Origin: Symbiodinium natans
Lineage: Eukaryota > Sar > Dinophyceae > Suessiales > Symbiodiniaceae
Length of the DNA stretch: 64,000 nt
Reading direction: 5' to 3'
Assembly: GCA_905221605.1 (NCBI GenBank)
Contig: CAJNDS010001269.1
Span: forward strand, 387,501 to 451,500
Part shown: piece after piece, positions 45,401 through 56,529 of the stretch
How the letters are laid out: each line of letters starts with the position of its first letter
How positions within the stretch are numbered: position 1 is the first letter of the stretch
The notes under the pieces: model-generated
Databases searched by the model: none
Told to the model about the DNA's origin: nothing
What the model saw: only the letters and a program-made list of their open reading frames with translations
Translations under genes and position numbers: made by a program

Positions 45401-45554
45401 CCCCGGGGGGTGAGAGGGAAATAAACCCTGAACCCTAAGCCCCCCGTAACCCACCATGAACAACAGGGTGCGGGGGGCGGGGGGGGAGAAAAATGAAAAA
45501 TGCTGGTGCGTATAGTGCTTCATCCACAACCCCACCGGCCTGAACCGTTCAATC
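42454..45554. other. Repeat-rich stretch without an assigned gene
   Basis: TTTAGGG at 42762-42866, a poly-G run (43751-43771), facing arrays at 44826-44892 (CCCTAAA) and 44980-45056 (TTTAGGG/TTCAGGG), and many isolated units. Frames at 43150-43335 (minus), 44323-44586 and 45130-45369 are unsupported. Confidence 0.4.
44826..45056. repeat. Facing heptamer arrays
   Basis: Nine CCCTAAA units (44826-44892) face TTTAGGG with four TTCAGGG variants (44980-45056). Confidence 0.95.
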
Positions 45555-45749
45555 CTATATCCGAAATCCCTCAGAACCCTGGGTCTGTAGTAGGTTCCTA
45601 TGGGGGCCTTAACAATTAGAGCAGGGTTTGGGGGTTCTTTTAGTATATTAATGAAGGGACCAGAAGGGAATACTGTTTGAAATTATTCCGACCCCTATAC
45701 TACGGAGGGCCCTTGCAGGACAGCATTGCAGGGTACCACAGGAGTCAAC
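45555..45749 (-). CDS. Candidate last two exons with a family F intron
   Basis: Exon 45749-45704 follows acceptor CGAAGCCAG| and reads VDSCGTLQCCPARAL. The intron is 45608-45703 (96 bases, GTAGTATAGG to GTTAAG). Exon 45607-45555 continues in phase (PHRNLLQTQGSEGFRI) to TAG. The exons are short, so chance is not excluded, but the intron edges match those of family F elsewhere. Confidence 0.4.
45608..45703 (-). mobile_element. Family F element acting as an intron
   Basis: Homologous to 63012-63101 in the same orientation and to 24027-24130 and 40282-40375 in the other. Minus-strand end CTCTAATTGTTAAG keeps the branch-point-like motif. Confidence 0.75.
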
Positions 45750-45756
45750 CTGGCTT

Positions 45757-45851
45757 CGGGTTTAGGGGGGGGTTTAGGGTTTAGGGTTTAGGGTTTAGGG
45801 TTTAGGGTTTAGGGTTTAGGGTTTAGGGTTTCGGGTTTAGGGTTTAGGGTT
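45757..45851. repeat. TTTAGGG array, about 12 units
   Basis: Includes one G-expanded unit at the left and a TTTCGGG variant. It ends just upstream of the minus-strand exon at 45749. Confidence 0.95.
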
Positions 45852-47886
45852 TTCGTGGGATGTGCATGCAACCCTCAACCCCCCTAAAAAAAAATGGAAG
45901 CTGCTTTGAGAGCCATAGGGTTTGGCTTCGGGAAGCCCGGAAGATTTCTCCTTGCAGCAAGCCGATGCTCTCCATGCCCTTTTTTCTACCCAGCGCATCG
46001 TGCTTGCTAAAGGCCCCTGATCCCGAAACCCTGCCACTACGCAAGCGTTTAGGTGAACAAGAAAGATGACAAGAGGCCTTACCATAAGACGCGATCGGGC
46101 TCTTGACATTGAACCTGAAAGGTGATCCCTGTCCCTGCTTGCAGATGGAGTAATCTGAGTGCTACGCCTGAAGCTTGCAGCTTCGTCTCAATAAGGTGAT
46201 CCCTGAACTTGAAGCCCTCCTGCTTCCAACTAACTTTCGACAGCCTCGGGCTCGGCGCAGTCGCTTTCTAGTCTGGTTTTAGGGTTGAGGGTTGCGGGTT
46301 TAGGGTTTAGGGTTGCAGTTACTTTCTGGTAGCCAAGGCTCTGGTATCCATGGTGCTTTCACGACGAGGAAAGCTTCCCGCATCACACGTTCGGCGAAAT
46401 TAATTGGGTCCCAAAAGGCTGAGAATGATGAGCCAAGGATGTAGCCCCCCCTCCCCTCCCCCTTGCATCCCCGTCCATTTACCGAAACCTCAGAAAAGGC
46501 GTACCTACCACCCAAAGCTGTGCAACATACGTGTTCGGGCTTCGGGTTTCTGACTATAAGATGGGCGCCCGCATTCGCGCCTTGCTCGTGTTTAGGGTTT
46601 AGGGGTTTAGGGTTTAGAGTTTCCGTTTTAGGGCTTAGGGGGAGGACATTGCACGCATCCTTGGCCGACGACTGCTGAATGTACTGGAGAAGCGGGCTGT
46701 TCTCTGCAATCTGATCTTCCCAAGTGGCAAGCAGCTTGCATTGTCGTTCCTGGGAGCAAAGCAGTGCAAAGGCCCAGAAGTAGCCCTAAAAAAACGAAAT
46801 GCCCGATAGTTCTTGGGCATACTTAACGTTTTTGGAGACACACGATTACTCCCTAAGCCCCTCGTAGCTGCCAGGCTCTGGGTCTACAACTTTTGCCGGC
46901 TGACTCAAACCCTAAACCCTAAACCCTGAACCCTGAACCCTAAACCCTAAACCCTAAACCGCCCCAAAAGGGGTTGGTGCGGCGCCGGTTTGGGGTCTAC
47001 CTGCCTACTCCATGAGTACGGTGGATCATCCTTCTGTAGGTGCATTGCAATTATTAAGGGTGTATTGAGACATGTCTATCTCACACCTTGAACCCTAAAC
47101 CCTAAACCCTACACCCTAAACCCTAAACCCTCAATCCCTAAACCCTAAAACGAATTTAGGGGTTGGGGCCTACGGCTTAACGAAGGACAGTGGGGCTCGA
47201 ACTCCTCTCTGAGCATTTCCCAACAGGGTACCCCCCCAAGTAAACCTCCCTACAACACGATCGCCGTTATTCTCAGGATCCCGGCCAAAACAGGCACCCA
47301 CACCCTCAAAACCTTCTGAACCCTAAATCCCTAAGCCCTTAACCCTATAAGCCCTAATTTGGGAAACCCCCCCCCCCCCCCCCCCCCCCCAACCACCCAT
47401 TTCCACGTAGACCAGGACGAAGGTTCTAAGCCATCCTCGAGAGCACCCCCACGAGCCCAGACAGGAGCCCACCCAGGGTGATGAACTGCCTCGGGTTGAG
47501 GGCTTTTTTTAGGGTTTGTAGGGGTTATAGGTATTATAGGGCTTATAGTGTTGTTTTAGGGTTTATAGGGTTTCTTTTTAGGGTTTATGGTCTATAGGGT
47601 TTATAGGGTTTGTAGGGTTTGTAGGGTTTATAGGGTTTATGCCCACCCAGGATGAGGTAGGTGTTGAGGGTTTATGTTGGGCTTAGGTGTTTTCAGGGTT
47701 TAGGGCTTACAGGGCTTGTGTTGGGCTCAGGGGTTTTTCAGGGTTTAGGGTTTAGAGTTGAGGGTTTATGTTGGGCTCAAAGTTCTTTTTAGGGTTGAGG
47801 GGTTTATAGGGCTGAGGGTTTAGGGTTTATAGGGTTTAGATGGCTTAGGAGGGTTTATGTTGGGTGTTGAGGGTCTAGGATGGCCC
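45852..47886. other. Unassigned sequence with heptamer variants
   Basis: CCCTAAA at 46909-46960 and 47090-47152, a C run (47369-47390), and a long block (47500-47880) of TTTATAGGG/TTTGTAGGG 9-base variants. Frames at 45837-46109 and 46300-46841 are unsupported. Confidence 0.4.
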
Positions 47887-47970
47887 CTAAAACCATCTGA
47901 ATAAATATTCCTACATGAGATTCCTCTTAAGTCCGATAGGGGAAAATAGGAAAATGTGCCCAGGGCCTGC
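47887..47970 (-). mobile_element. Family E element (GC donor type)
   Basis: Aligns with 57620-57702 and 61712-61813: GGATGGCCC, ATATTCCT, CCTCTTAA, AAATGT-CCCAGGGCC. Read on the minus strand it begins GCAGGCCCTGGG and ends GGTTTTAG, so the donor would be GC. Confidence 0.8.
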
Positions 47971-48044
47971 CTAGGGTTTAGGGGTTTAGGGATCAGGCAG
48001 GGCTCATGTTGGGCTTAAGGGTGCTTATAGGGCTCAGGGTTACG

Positions 48045-48155
48045 ATCGATTTTGTGGCAAACAATATACAGGATCCGTTCCCTCCGGCAGCATCCGTTCC
48101 CTCCGGCAGCAACGGGGCCGCGAAGATCGAGGAAAAATCGTACGAAGTGTGAACT
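48045..48155 (-). CDS. Candidate exon containing a 19-base tandem repeat
   Basis: The minus frame reads SYDFSSIFAAPLLPEG, then TDAAGGNGSCILFATKS, with C/G-ending codons. It lies downstream of paralogue exon B of copy 1 on the same strand. A 19-base direct repeat (48073-48110) lies inside it and shifts frame between its two copies. Splice ends are not defined. Confidence 0.3.
48073..48110. repeat. 19-base tandem duplication
   Basis: ATCCGTTCCCTCCGGCAGC occurs twice in direct succession. Confidence 0.95.
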
Positions 48156-48327
48156 GCTTTAGGGTTGAGGGTTTAGGGTTTAGGGTTTAGGGTTTGACCA
48201 TGGCTGATGTTTTGCCGATGGTAAGCTTTGCCAAAAATCCCGAAGCTAACGACTTTCGAATGAAGTAACTACATTTGGGATGCACAGAAGCTAGATAGTT
48301 AATAGCCTGATTTGGGATTTTCATAAC

Positions 48328-48432
48328 TTGCAGAGGCCAGGCACTTCAAGAACATCTCCCGCGTCAGGCGCGCGTCCTTCACAAAGAAGCCGGCAGAACT
48401 GTTGGTGATGAAGTGCACCTGCTGGATACGCC
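48328..48432 (-). CDS. Paralogue exon B, copy 1 (FITNSSAGFFVKD motif)
   Basis: Acceptor GTCTAG| and donor GCAA|GTTATG bound 105 bases. The read is RIQQVHFITNSSAGFFVKDA, then RLTREMFLKCLASA. The partner at 3995-4091 gives VRFITDSAAGFSVKD then LTRE. Shared residues use different codons and most codons end in C or G. Family unknown. It lies 1.2 kb downstream of paralogue exon C. Confidence 0.7.
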
Positions 48433-48614
48433 CTAGACTAGTTCATGGTTGGGATAGCATTAAAACATTAAATGCACATTCCTTATTGGGTTTAAGTACC
48501 CTCAAACATGTAAAATGTTACCCAACTGGGACAAAGCAGACCCTGCCCAGAGCACGCCCTGCCTGGCTCAGACTGAAGCTTCATTAAATCGGACATGGAA
48601 CCGCGTGGGTCTAT

Positions 48615-48710
48615 TTACCCAAAGGCTCCTATGTAGTACCTTCTTGGGGTAGTATACTAGAATCCCCTCTAACTAACCCAAAAAGGAACTACATAGGAGC
48701 CTTTGGGTAA
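48615..48710. mobile_element. Family C element with 23-base inverted ends
   Basis: TTACCCAAAGGCTCCTATGTAG at the left and its complement at the right, with AGTATACTAGAATCCCCTCT in the middle. It lies in the interval between paralogue exons C and B of copy 1. Confidence 0.9.
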
Positions 48711-49633
48711 GAGTATTACGGCGGACTTAGGTACCCAAAACCTAAACCCTAAACTCCATAGAACCCGGAAGCCGAAACCATCCGGCAATACATCCTAAGG
48801 CTTTGGGTGCTGAGCCTGGCTCCATACTGGGATAGGGGACCCTCCCGAGGAACTTTCAACGACCAATCAGTGGGGCAAGAGCACTACCCAAGGCCGAGCC
48901 CCACATCCCGAACACTCCTCGGCTCTCGAAACTTTTTCACAGAAACCCTCTACAACTTTGAAAAAACCCTCAGAGTCCTTGAGGGCTCGCACTCATGGCT
49001 TGCAAGACTGCCACAAGATTTGGGGGGGTGCACTCTTAGCGCCCCCCAGCGCCGGAACTTCGCCTGATCAAAACTTCGACGCGGGAGAGTTTTTGAACGC
49101 GCGTGTCATGGAACCCGAACCACGAAACCCTCGACCAAGCCCAAAGCATACCAAATGCAACATAGGCGCCAGATAGGACCGTTCAGCGTCCTCGGCTGGA
49201 AAAAAAGAGAAACATGTCCCAGAAAAGACCCGGGACCGCCCGGAGCAAGCCTAAATCTCAGGGGATCGAGAACACGCAGCGAGGACGCATATATCACAAG
49301 GTGTAACTGGGCCCAAAAAAGCCCGAAAACAGGAGTCGTTGCACCCCAAAAGTGCAGGTTGCAAGGCTAAACGCAGGGACCTGGGGAGACTCTTCCACTC
49401 GAAGCCGAAACAAGCCTTGAGTCGTCCTTCAAGCATCCAGGGTTACAACCAACCTTCCGAGACCCAAGAGGAACATAGGGATGAAAAGGGTATCCTTTTT
49501 TGGTTCAAAAAGGCTTGCAAGGGAACCTAAACCTGAAAAGAGGGAATAAGGGGCCTACTCTTGGTCCTAGCTTCAGCATCCCTGAACCCTACACCCTCAA
49601 TCCTTTAACCGTAGGTCCATGGACGAAAGCTTA
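48711..49633. other. Interval with a family A remnant
   Basis: Contains a degenerate family A copy (49457-49555) and open frames at 48807-49067, 49155-49370 and 49251-49530 on both strands without splice evidence. Confidence 0.35.
49457..49555 (+). mobile_element. Degenerate family A element
   Basis: Keeps AAAAGGGTATCCTTTTTTGG, AAGGGAACCTAAACC and GGGAATAAGGGG, but its ends no longer match as inverted repeats. Confidence 0.65.
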
Positions 49634-49713
49634 ATTGAGCCAAGTGTCTACCGGATCTGGAGATGGGATCTGGTTCACGAAGGCCGGAATCTGCCGGCAT
49701 TTTTCAGTAAGAG
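49634..49713 (-). CDS. Paralogue exon C, copy 1 (IPAFVNQIPSPD motif)
   Basis: The frame reads TEKCRQIPAFVNQIPSPD, then PVDTWLN, then TAA at 49631-49633. The 5065-5152 copy has EKCRAIPAFVNQIPSPDEDP then ATWL with mostly different third bases. Here the acceptor aligned with copy 2 is not AG; the nearest is GTGCAG| a few codons earlier. The in-frame TAA after TWLN has no counterpart in copy 2. So this copy may splice differently or be decaying. Confidence 0.6.
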
Positions 49714-49903
49714 CTGCACCATGCGCACACACCTTCCAGCACCGACCATTTAGGGTTCAGGGTTTAGGGTTTAGGGTTCAGGGTTCAGGGTTCAGGGTTT
49801 AGGGTTTAGGTTTAGGGTTTAGGGCCCCCAAGGCGTTGAGGTTCCCAACAGAGTTCACTCACAGCCGCATGCGCTTGACGTGACTCCCGGCTGTGCAAGA
49901 GAA

Positions 49904-50001
49904 TGAAGGGCTCCTATGTAGTTCCTTTTTGGGTTCGTTAGAGGGGATTCCCAGTATACTACTCCCAAAAAGGTACTATACATAGGAGCCTTTGGGGAGT
50001 G
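49904..50001. mobile_element. Family C element
   Basis: GGGCTCCTATGTAGTTCC at the left, GGTACTATACATAGGAGCC at the right, GGGATTCCCAGTATACTACT in the middle. The minus strand continues to a clean acceptor (CATTCTCTTGCACAG| at 49892). Confidence 0.85.
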
Positions 50002-50005
50002 ACAC

Positions 50006-50006
<1 letters not shown>

Positions 50007-50060
<54 letters not shown>

Positions 50061-50065
50061 AAGAA
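50007..50065. repeat. GA/CT microsatellite
   Basis: (GA)n with AAAG breaks, next to the family C element. A second GA run lies at 50290-50318. Confidence 0.95.
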
Positions 50066-52410
50066 ACAAATAGAGCGGAGCATGCGCCCGTGTGTCTATT
50101 CGTCTGTGCGACGTGTGTAGGAAGTTTACTAGGCCATGGCAAGAAGAATAGCGGCTCTGCTGTGAGTCAGTCAATCCAAACATGCCTGAATCAAGAGTCT
50201 TGAGGCATCTTGACATGACAAAGAGAAAGGGCAATCAACCATTTAGGAAACGATGAAATGGAAAGAAACTGAGAGGAAGAGACAGAGACATTGAGAGAGA
50301 GAGAGAGTGAGAGAGAGATAACATTGGACATTGGCAAAAAAACACCGAAGCCTTTTAGGACAGTGAGCTTTAGACATTCCTCAGCCCCGAGACCCCCGAA
50401 GATGAACTTCCTGATGCCCTTCCTTGGGCACCCGGTTCGCACTTTTCAGTCGCTGTTTGTATCATAGCTGTGGACGCAAGAGGGCCTGTCGTTTCGAGAA
50501 CTCATCCTCAACCTATGGGCTGGGGCTCGGGAAAAGGTTGGCCCTTCACCTAAGACTCTTACGGTTTAGGGTCTAGGATGGAGGGTTTAGGCCCTTCTGA
50601 CTGCCCGCGCGAGGCACGCGCATATTCACCAGGAACAGAAACAGCAGAGGCAGGGCCGACATCTCGAAAGCAAACATATCCTCAGATCACGTCTTGAGGG
50701 CGGGCTGAGGGCTTAGACCCTTAGTTGCACTTGCCTTTGGGTGTACCTTCCCTGAACCCTGAACCCTGAATCCTACACCCCAAACCCTGAACCTCTGCTT
50801 ATGAGAACTGCAACTCAGCGTGTGGTTTACGCACCCCTCTTCGGGTGTAAAAGGGCTCAGATTCAAAGAACGGCATTGGACATGGGAACCCTGCACACGA
50901 AACCAAGGACCAGAAAAAAAACCTGAACCCTTCACTCCTCGCTTTGGGTTGAGGACACTTCAGAGCAACCTCGTGCTTTACCATTCAAGAGCTTTAAGGC
51001 TGTATCTTCAGGGGAAAGCATGTCGGTGATCGAATACATAGGGTGTCATAAGAATGGTAGAATGCCACCTCAAATGGGGTGCAAAACGGTACTCAAGCCA
51101 CATGTACCTTGTGTAAGGGGTACCAGTTTGGCGAGCAAGTCGCGAGTCTCTGCAAGCTGACATGGCCTATGGGAGCTTCCTGTTGAACCAGGCGAGTGCT
51201 TTGAGCCCCCAACCCTGCAAAGTCTCGAAGCCCCTTGGGCCGTAGAAATCCTAAACCCTAGGGCGCTCGCAGTCTGCGGTAAGACTCCGTGAGATGCATG
51301 TAGCTTCAGGTTCTGTACATGGACAGCAACCCAGAAAACCCTAAGCTCGAACCCTGGGCACCCATACCAAGCCAAGCGGTTCAAGCGGGCCCCCAAGACA
51401 TCATCACGACTTGTGGGAGTGTGACGAACTCAGGTTCGAGGTGTTTAGTCGCCACTGACAGCCGAAGGAGCAAAGCGAAAACCTCGGCTCGGACTGCTGG
51501 GGTTGAGGGTTTAGGCTTTAAGGTTTAGGGTTGAGGGTTATATAGGCCTCTCGGAGATTAATTCCCTAACTAGCTTGTATGCTTACAAAGGGGAAGTGTG
51601 CCTCATTTTTGGGCTGACCTTGCTTTTCTTTAATCCGTCCCCTAAAGCCTGCACCCCGAAAGGTTACTCTAGGTATGTGTAAGAGTTCGGCAGCCCATTC
51701 TGCTTGAGTACGGGGGCTGAAGACCACAAACCCAGCCCCCAAACCCAAAGCCCTTCAAACACAAAGAATAGCCCTGAACCCTAGACCCTAAACCCTAAAG
51801 CCCTAAACAAGAAAGAGCCAAGGGATGTGCCAACAAAAAACCCTGCAAACCCCAACCCCTTGATTCCACGCCTCCGAAAACGCCGACAGCCCCTAAACCC
51901 TGAACCCTAAACTCTAAGCCCTGAACCCTATACACCCTGAAAGAACTGATCCTGGGGGGTGGGGTCTCGGGTTCAACGGCTTAGGGATTCAGGGCTGTAG
52001 GGCTCCGGCTTGAGGGGTCTGCGACTTTTGGCGGTCTAGGGCCCTCTTTTAGGGCTTCGGGTTTAGGGCTTAGGGTGTGGGGTGAAGGGTCTAGGGGGCG
52101 AGGGCTCCACAGCCTAAACCACCCAAGCCCTGTAGCCTTAAGCCCAAAAGTTTGCTCAGATTTCGTGCTCGTGCTCACAAAGCTGAACCTTCGAAGTTTA
52201 TGATTTGGGGTTTTCGGGCCTTCATGGTATTGGGAAATAGGGCTTCACAGGGTTTAGGGCCACGACTTGTTGAAGTTTGACGGTTTTTTTGGGGCACTTG
52301 TCCTTAAACAAGAAGGGCAGGCGTCCCATGTGAAAGGCAGTGGTGACTGCGCTGGTCAAAAAGTACACCAAGCCCACAGCACCAAGAGCCTGGCGGAGGT
52401 CACGTGCTTA
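50066..52410. other. Unassigned; several open frames without splice support
   Basis: A minus reading at 50065-50170 (EPLFFLPWPSKLPTHVAQ) could be an exon. Frames at 50687-50984, 51070-51528 and 52267-52410 (plus, ending at the family D element) are plausible but unproven. Heptamer remnants throughout. Confidence 0.3.
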
Positions 52411-52520
52411 CCCTACGGGTCCATGTACCTATATAGTATATACTTGGGCCTTAAAAGGGTTCTCAGCAAAGTAGCTTTAGGACCCACGTATATACGATAT
52501 AGGTACATGGACCCTTAGGG
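52411..52520. mobile_element. Family D element
   Basis: CCCTACGGGTCCATGTACC and GGTACATGGACCCTTAGGG ends, ATATAGTATATACTTGGGCC inside. It has the same length as 28368-28477 (110 bases), but the internal palindrome has decayed. Confidence 0.85.
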
Positions 52521-52969
52521 TTAGGGTTTAGAGGTTTGGAGTTTAGGATTTACCTACAGCAACCTTCTACCTGTAACAGGGGGTACGTATAAAGTAAACA
52601 CCAACAATTCAGGCACACTTCTCTCCTCTAAAGGCTCCTCCGGGTAGGGTTTGAGGTTTCGAGTTTGGGATATTGGAAGAGTTTAAAGCTCTCCCTTGAT
52701 TCTCCTTCAAGCTGCAGGAACCCTACACTTCACCCCGAAACCCGAAACCCGAAACCCTGAACCCTAGACCCTATGGTCCCTAAACCCTCAAACACAAAGT
52801 CACGCTTTTGAGCTGAGAGCTTGGGATGCCGTGTTTGGGGTATAAGGCGTAGGGTTTAGGGAAACTCTTGCCCTAAACCCCAAACCCCCTAACCCTAAAC
52901 CCAAAACCCTAGGCCCTAAACCCGAAACCCTAAACCCCAAGCCCCAAACCCGAAACCCCTACTGTAAAC
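52521..52969. other. Heptamer variants, no gene assigned
   Basis: CCCTAAA, CCCGAAA and CCCCAAA mixtures at 52735-52765 and 52870-52970. Confidence 0.5.
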
Positions 52970-53052
52970 CCTCTGGGCCGGCCCAAGCTTGTGCCTGCGT
53001 CATGACGAAAGCGTTGCCAAGCTCCCGCCCGATGCACTTGAGAAGGGCTTGC
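52970..53052 (-). CDS. Candidate exon between paralogue exons A and C, copy 1
   Basis: Acceptor TTAGAAAAAAAG| and donor AGAGG|GTTTAC bound 83 bases. The frame reads QALLKCIGRELGNAFVMTQ, then AQAWAGPEG, with C/G-ending codons. It lies on the same strand as, and between, the paralogue exons of copy 1, so it may belong to that gene. No copy 2 partner was found. Confidence 0.45.
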
Positions 53053-53900
53053 CTTTTTTTCTAAGGGTCCCTAAACCCTAAACCCTAAACCCCAAACCCT
53101 AAACCCTAAAACCTCTATAGTATATACTTTGATTCTGCGGACATGTTTGAAAAGAGTACGCTGACTTGCCGGCATCTAGGTCAGGCCGCAAGCACCAAAT
53201 CAATCCCTCATTTTGCAGCTGTCAAGGTAGCTTTGTTGAATGTTTTAGGGTTTAGTTTCGTTTTTTGCTTTTAACTGAGGCTTAGGGTTTTTTGGGGCGT
53301 TTAGGGATTTTGATACTTTTCAAGGTCTTGAAATTAGTTTATGGCTCAGCTTTTTTTCGGCACGGGCCCCTCATGAAGGGCTTTTTTCGGCCATCCAGCC
53401 GGCATGCATTAATCTTTGCGGTTCTACTTTTTGGAGCTGTGTGCTCCGGCTGCAAAGGTTTTTAAGATCCCCCCCACACCCGCATAAAAAACGGCTCCTT
53501 GATTTCTCACTCGGTTTTGGACCTCATCTTGATGTACACCAATCATTGCTTTATGATGACTCACACACTCCAACCCCCTAAGGGTTTTTTTGGGGTTTAG
53601 GGCTTCGGGGTCTAGGGGTTTAGGGATTTAGGGCTTGGGGGTTTAGGGGATTGAGGGTTTTGGAGGGCTTTTCTGGGCGTGAGGATGCCGTGAGCAACGG
53701 CCAAAGGCTTCAATGATTCAACTTCGGCTTAGGGTTTAGGGTTTCGGGTTTTAAACCCTAAACCCTAAACCCTAAACCCTAAACCCTAAACCCTAAACCC
53801 TAAACCCTAAACCCTAAACCTTAGGGTTTAAGGCTTGATTGGGTGATTTCGCAGCTTCAGCTTCAGCTTCTGGGCATCCTGTACCCGTATTTTGTGGCCG
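53053..53900. other. Unassigned; palindromic heptamer junction
   Basis: T-rich and heptamer-derived sequence. At 53731-53830 a short TTTAGGG run turns directly into about nine CCCTAAA units and back to TTAGGG. Confidence 0.4.
53731..53830. repeat. Head-to-head heptamer junction
   Basis: TTTAGGGTTTCGGGTTTTAA joins straight onto CCCTAAA units with no spacer, then CCTTAGGG closes the block. Confidence 0.9.
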
Positions 53901-56115
53901 AATTGGGGGGTTTCCGAAAATAGGGTACCTTCTTGGGGTCCTTATTGCAAGGGAATCCTACTCTGTGGGGGCCGTGAGGGGGGGGGGGGGTTGTATATTG
54001 GGGGTCCCTCATTTTCGCAAACCCCTACCCCGTTTTGTGTGTGGAATGGGGGTGGGTTATTACTTTGTCTTTCCCTGCTTCGGCTAAATTATACGCAATT
54101 TCGACGTCCCAGTTTAGGGTTTTTGCGTTTAATTTAAGGAACGGGCGCGCGACCAAGTTGTGTGATTGCGGGCGCGCTGGGCTGCGATGCTCATTGCGCA
54201 AGGATGGCTTTTCCCGGGGAGAGCCCTGGTACTGTCCGTCGTTTTAGTCTCAATGTCGGCAATGTCGGCAATACTGCATAGAGCTCACAGGTATACGCGG
54301 CTGCCTTTGACTGGTTGAAGCACTTCTCTTTTTGCTTTTTAAAGTTTAGAGAATGGGGCCTCTAGATCAGGCAAACCTGGGCAGATGGTTTCAATCGTGC
54401 AGTGCAGGAAGCCGATTCAATTTCAGTAGGAAGCACGGCACGCACAAGCCCAGGCAAGTGCTGCGCTGGTCTTTGTGTGGAGTCTAGGTTTCGGGGATTT
54501 TTTTGCATCCAAGCAGATTCTGTTGTACTGCATATTCTGTCTAACCGTATGTATACAGATGCACGTACATATAAAAAGATATGTACTGAGCTATATATAT
54601 ATATATGTTATAGTATCTACAACATGCTGTATATGTAGATTACATATATGTTTACACATATACATTTCTTTTGGCTTAGTTGTATTATGTACTATAAACT
54701 AATGCAAATGCGAAAAGAATACAAACACATGCGTAAGGACAATGCTTTCAGACAAGGGTATGTATATGTGCAAGCCTCCCAACAAATTAAGAAAAGCTCG
54801 AGTATTACAAACACAGTAGGGATTGTGGTTTAGGGATTTAAGGTTGAGGGTTTCAGATTTAGATTTAGGGTTTAAAGATCATTTAATATTCATAGGATAT
54901 AGGGCTTGTGGTGTTCAGACTTCTATCTCTAGAGAATAGTACGTCAAAACACCCCGGCAAATATACTACTTTTATTGGGTCTTCTGCGTACTTCTAATAC
55001 TAGTATTTCATGCGGCTCAACAACAAAGCTGATTATTCTCCACTGAGCATGTGATGGCACCATTCTTCTTGAGGCAAAAACCGATAGATGTCCCTGCAGG
55101 CACGCAAGTCTATACTTCTCTCTCTCTCTCATATATATATATGTATATATATATATAACCTGCTGTATTTTGCATAATGCATATTGTACGGTGCATGTCA
55201 TATGTAATATGTTGAAGTGGTACATACGATGCTGGTATACATGATTCAGCCCAAAGGTTCACATGTCGTACTAGTTTCGACTTCAGAAAATACTTGCGAA
55301 TATTTCTGCGGTACCAAAAACTGTGCCCTAAACTTTCATGCAAACTCTGCACCCAAAACCTCTAAACTCGAAACTTCCAAGCCGCAATTCCCGAAACCTC
55401 TAGACCCCAAGTCCCTTTTAAGCGGCCAGTTACAAGCAATTCCAGCTCTGGACCCCGATCACGAAGTCTCCTTCATCAAGGAGTATGCAGCACCAGCAGT
55501 CTAAGCTCCTTCGATGGGGCTTACTTGGAGGTTCATGGCCAGTTATAAGATTAGAAGTCGGGGAACTATAGCTATTACTGGTTATAGCCTGATTTCGGGT
55601 CTTATAAACCTTCCTACATCTACCCATGAACCTTCAAGTAGAGGTGTTAAGGGCTTCTTTGGGTTTAGGGGAAATGTTCTATTGGTTCTTGTTGTGTCGC
55701 TTTGTTTGAGCGGAGGGCCTGGGTATAGGGTTTGCCTTATAACCCCAAAACCAAATTTCTAGGTCCTTCTTCTAGCAACCCCTTCTAGGATTCTTAGGTA
55801 ACCTACAAAGAAGTAGGTTGTGGGTTCTTACGGTAAGGTTTGGGGCTGGTGCAGGCGACCCTCTCCCACAGCGATGTGCAACTACGGGGTCTGGGAGATG
55901 ACTATCTTGCGATGCCCTGCGGCATACGGATTCTCTCCAGCTCATGAAGGCGATACCCTTTAAATCATAAAAAAAGAGGCGCATATCGCTGCCCTAAACA
56001 CTAAACCCCAACCCTAGACCCTAAACCCTGTGGCCTTTGTACCCTTTCGAAAGGGGAAGTGTTTGGAAGGCACAGAGCGAAAAGTAACCTGAGCCTCACA
56101 TTTGTTACATTTATG
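53901..56115. other. AT-richer stretch; possible coding near 54020-54260
   Basis: The minus strand is open for over 70 codons in one frame and about 35 in another at 54020-54260, while plus is open for 80 codons at 53839-54137, so nothing is decided. TA microsatellites at 54589 and 55131. Unique sequence to 56.1 kb with frames at 55217-55504 and 55514-55762. Confidence 0.3.
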
Positions 56116-56209
56116 TTGGGATGCTCCCCCTTCTACTAACAGTCCTTACCAGGGATTCTAGTGCATTAGGCCCTATTAAGGACTGTTAGTATAAGTGGGA
56201 ACATCCCAA
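56116..56209. mobile_element. Family B element with 8-base target duplication
   Basis: TTGGGATGCTCCCCC...GGGAACATCCCAA. CATTTATG (56108-56115) and CATTTATA (56210-56217) flank it, a target duplication with one mismatch outside any heptamer array. Confidence 0.9.
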
Positions 56210-56529
56210 CATTTATAGATGGTGTGGGAATTGTAATATTCGGCGGGCCCAGGGATCCCTGTCCAAGACTACCTTTCCATTAGGAGACGGATCTTGGCTC
56301 ATATGTCTAAAGTGATCGACATAAGAGGGTCCGGTGAAAATAGCAATGGGGTGACAATTATCAAAAATAGGCTGGGGGCGGGGGGGGGGGGGGGTTATAA
56401 ACGTGACCTAAGCGGCAAGAGCCGAAGTAGGCCCAAGCCCTCGATCCCAAAACAGCCTCCTAAACCCCAAACCCTCAACTCCAAACACCTAAACCCTAAA
56501 CCATAAACCCTAAACCCTGAACCTTCAAC
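56210..56529. other. No gene assigned
   Basis: A poly-G run (about 56378-56394) and CCCTAAA units (56461-56523). Would be intronic if exon A of copy 1 has exons downstream. Confidence 0.5.

Noticed and set aside
49855-50442. Leucine/serine repeat proteins on the minus strand
   Set aside because: They are GA/CT microsatellites; the tract more likely acts as a pyrimidine stretch or is inert.
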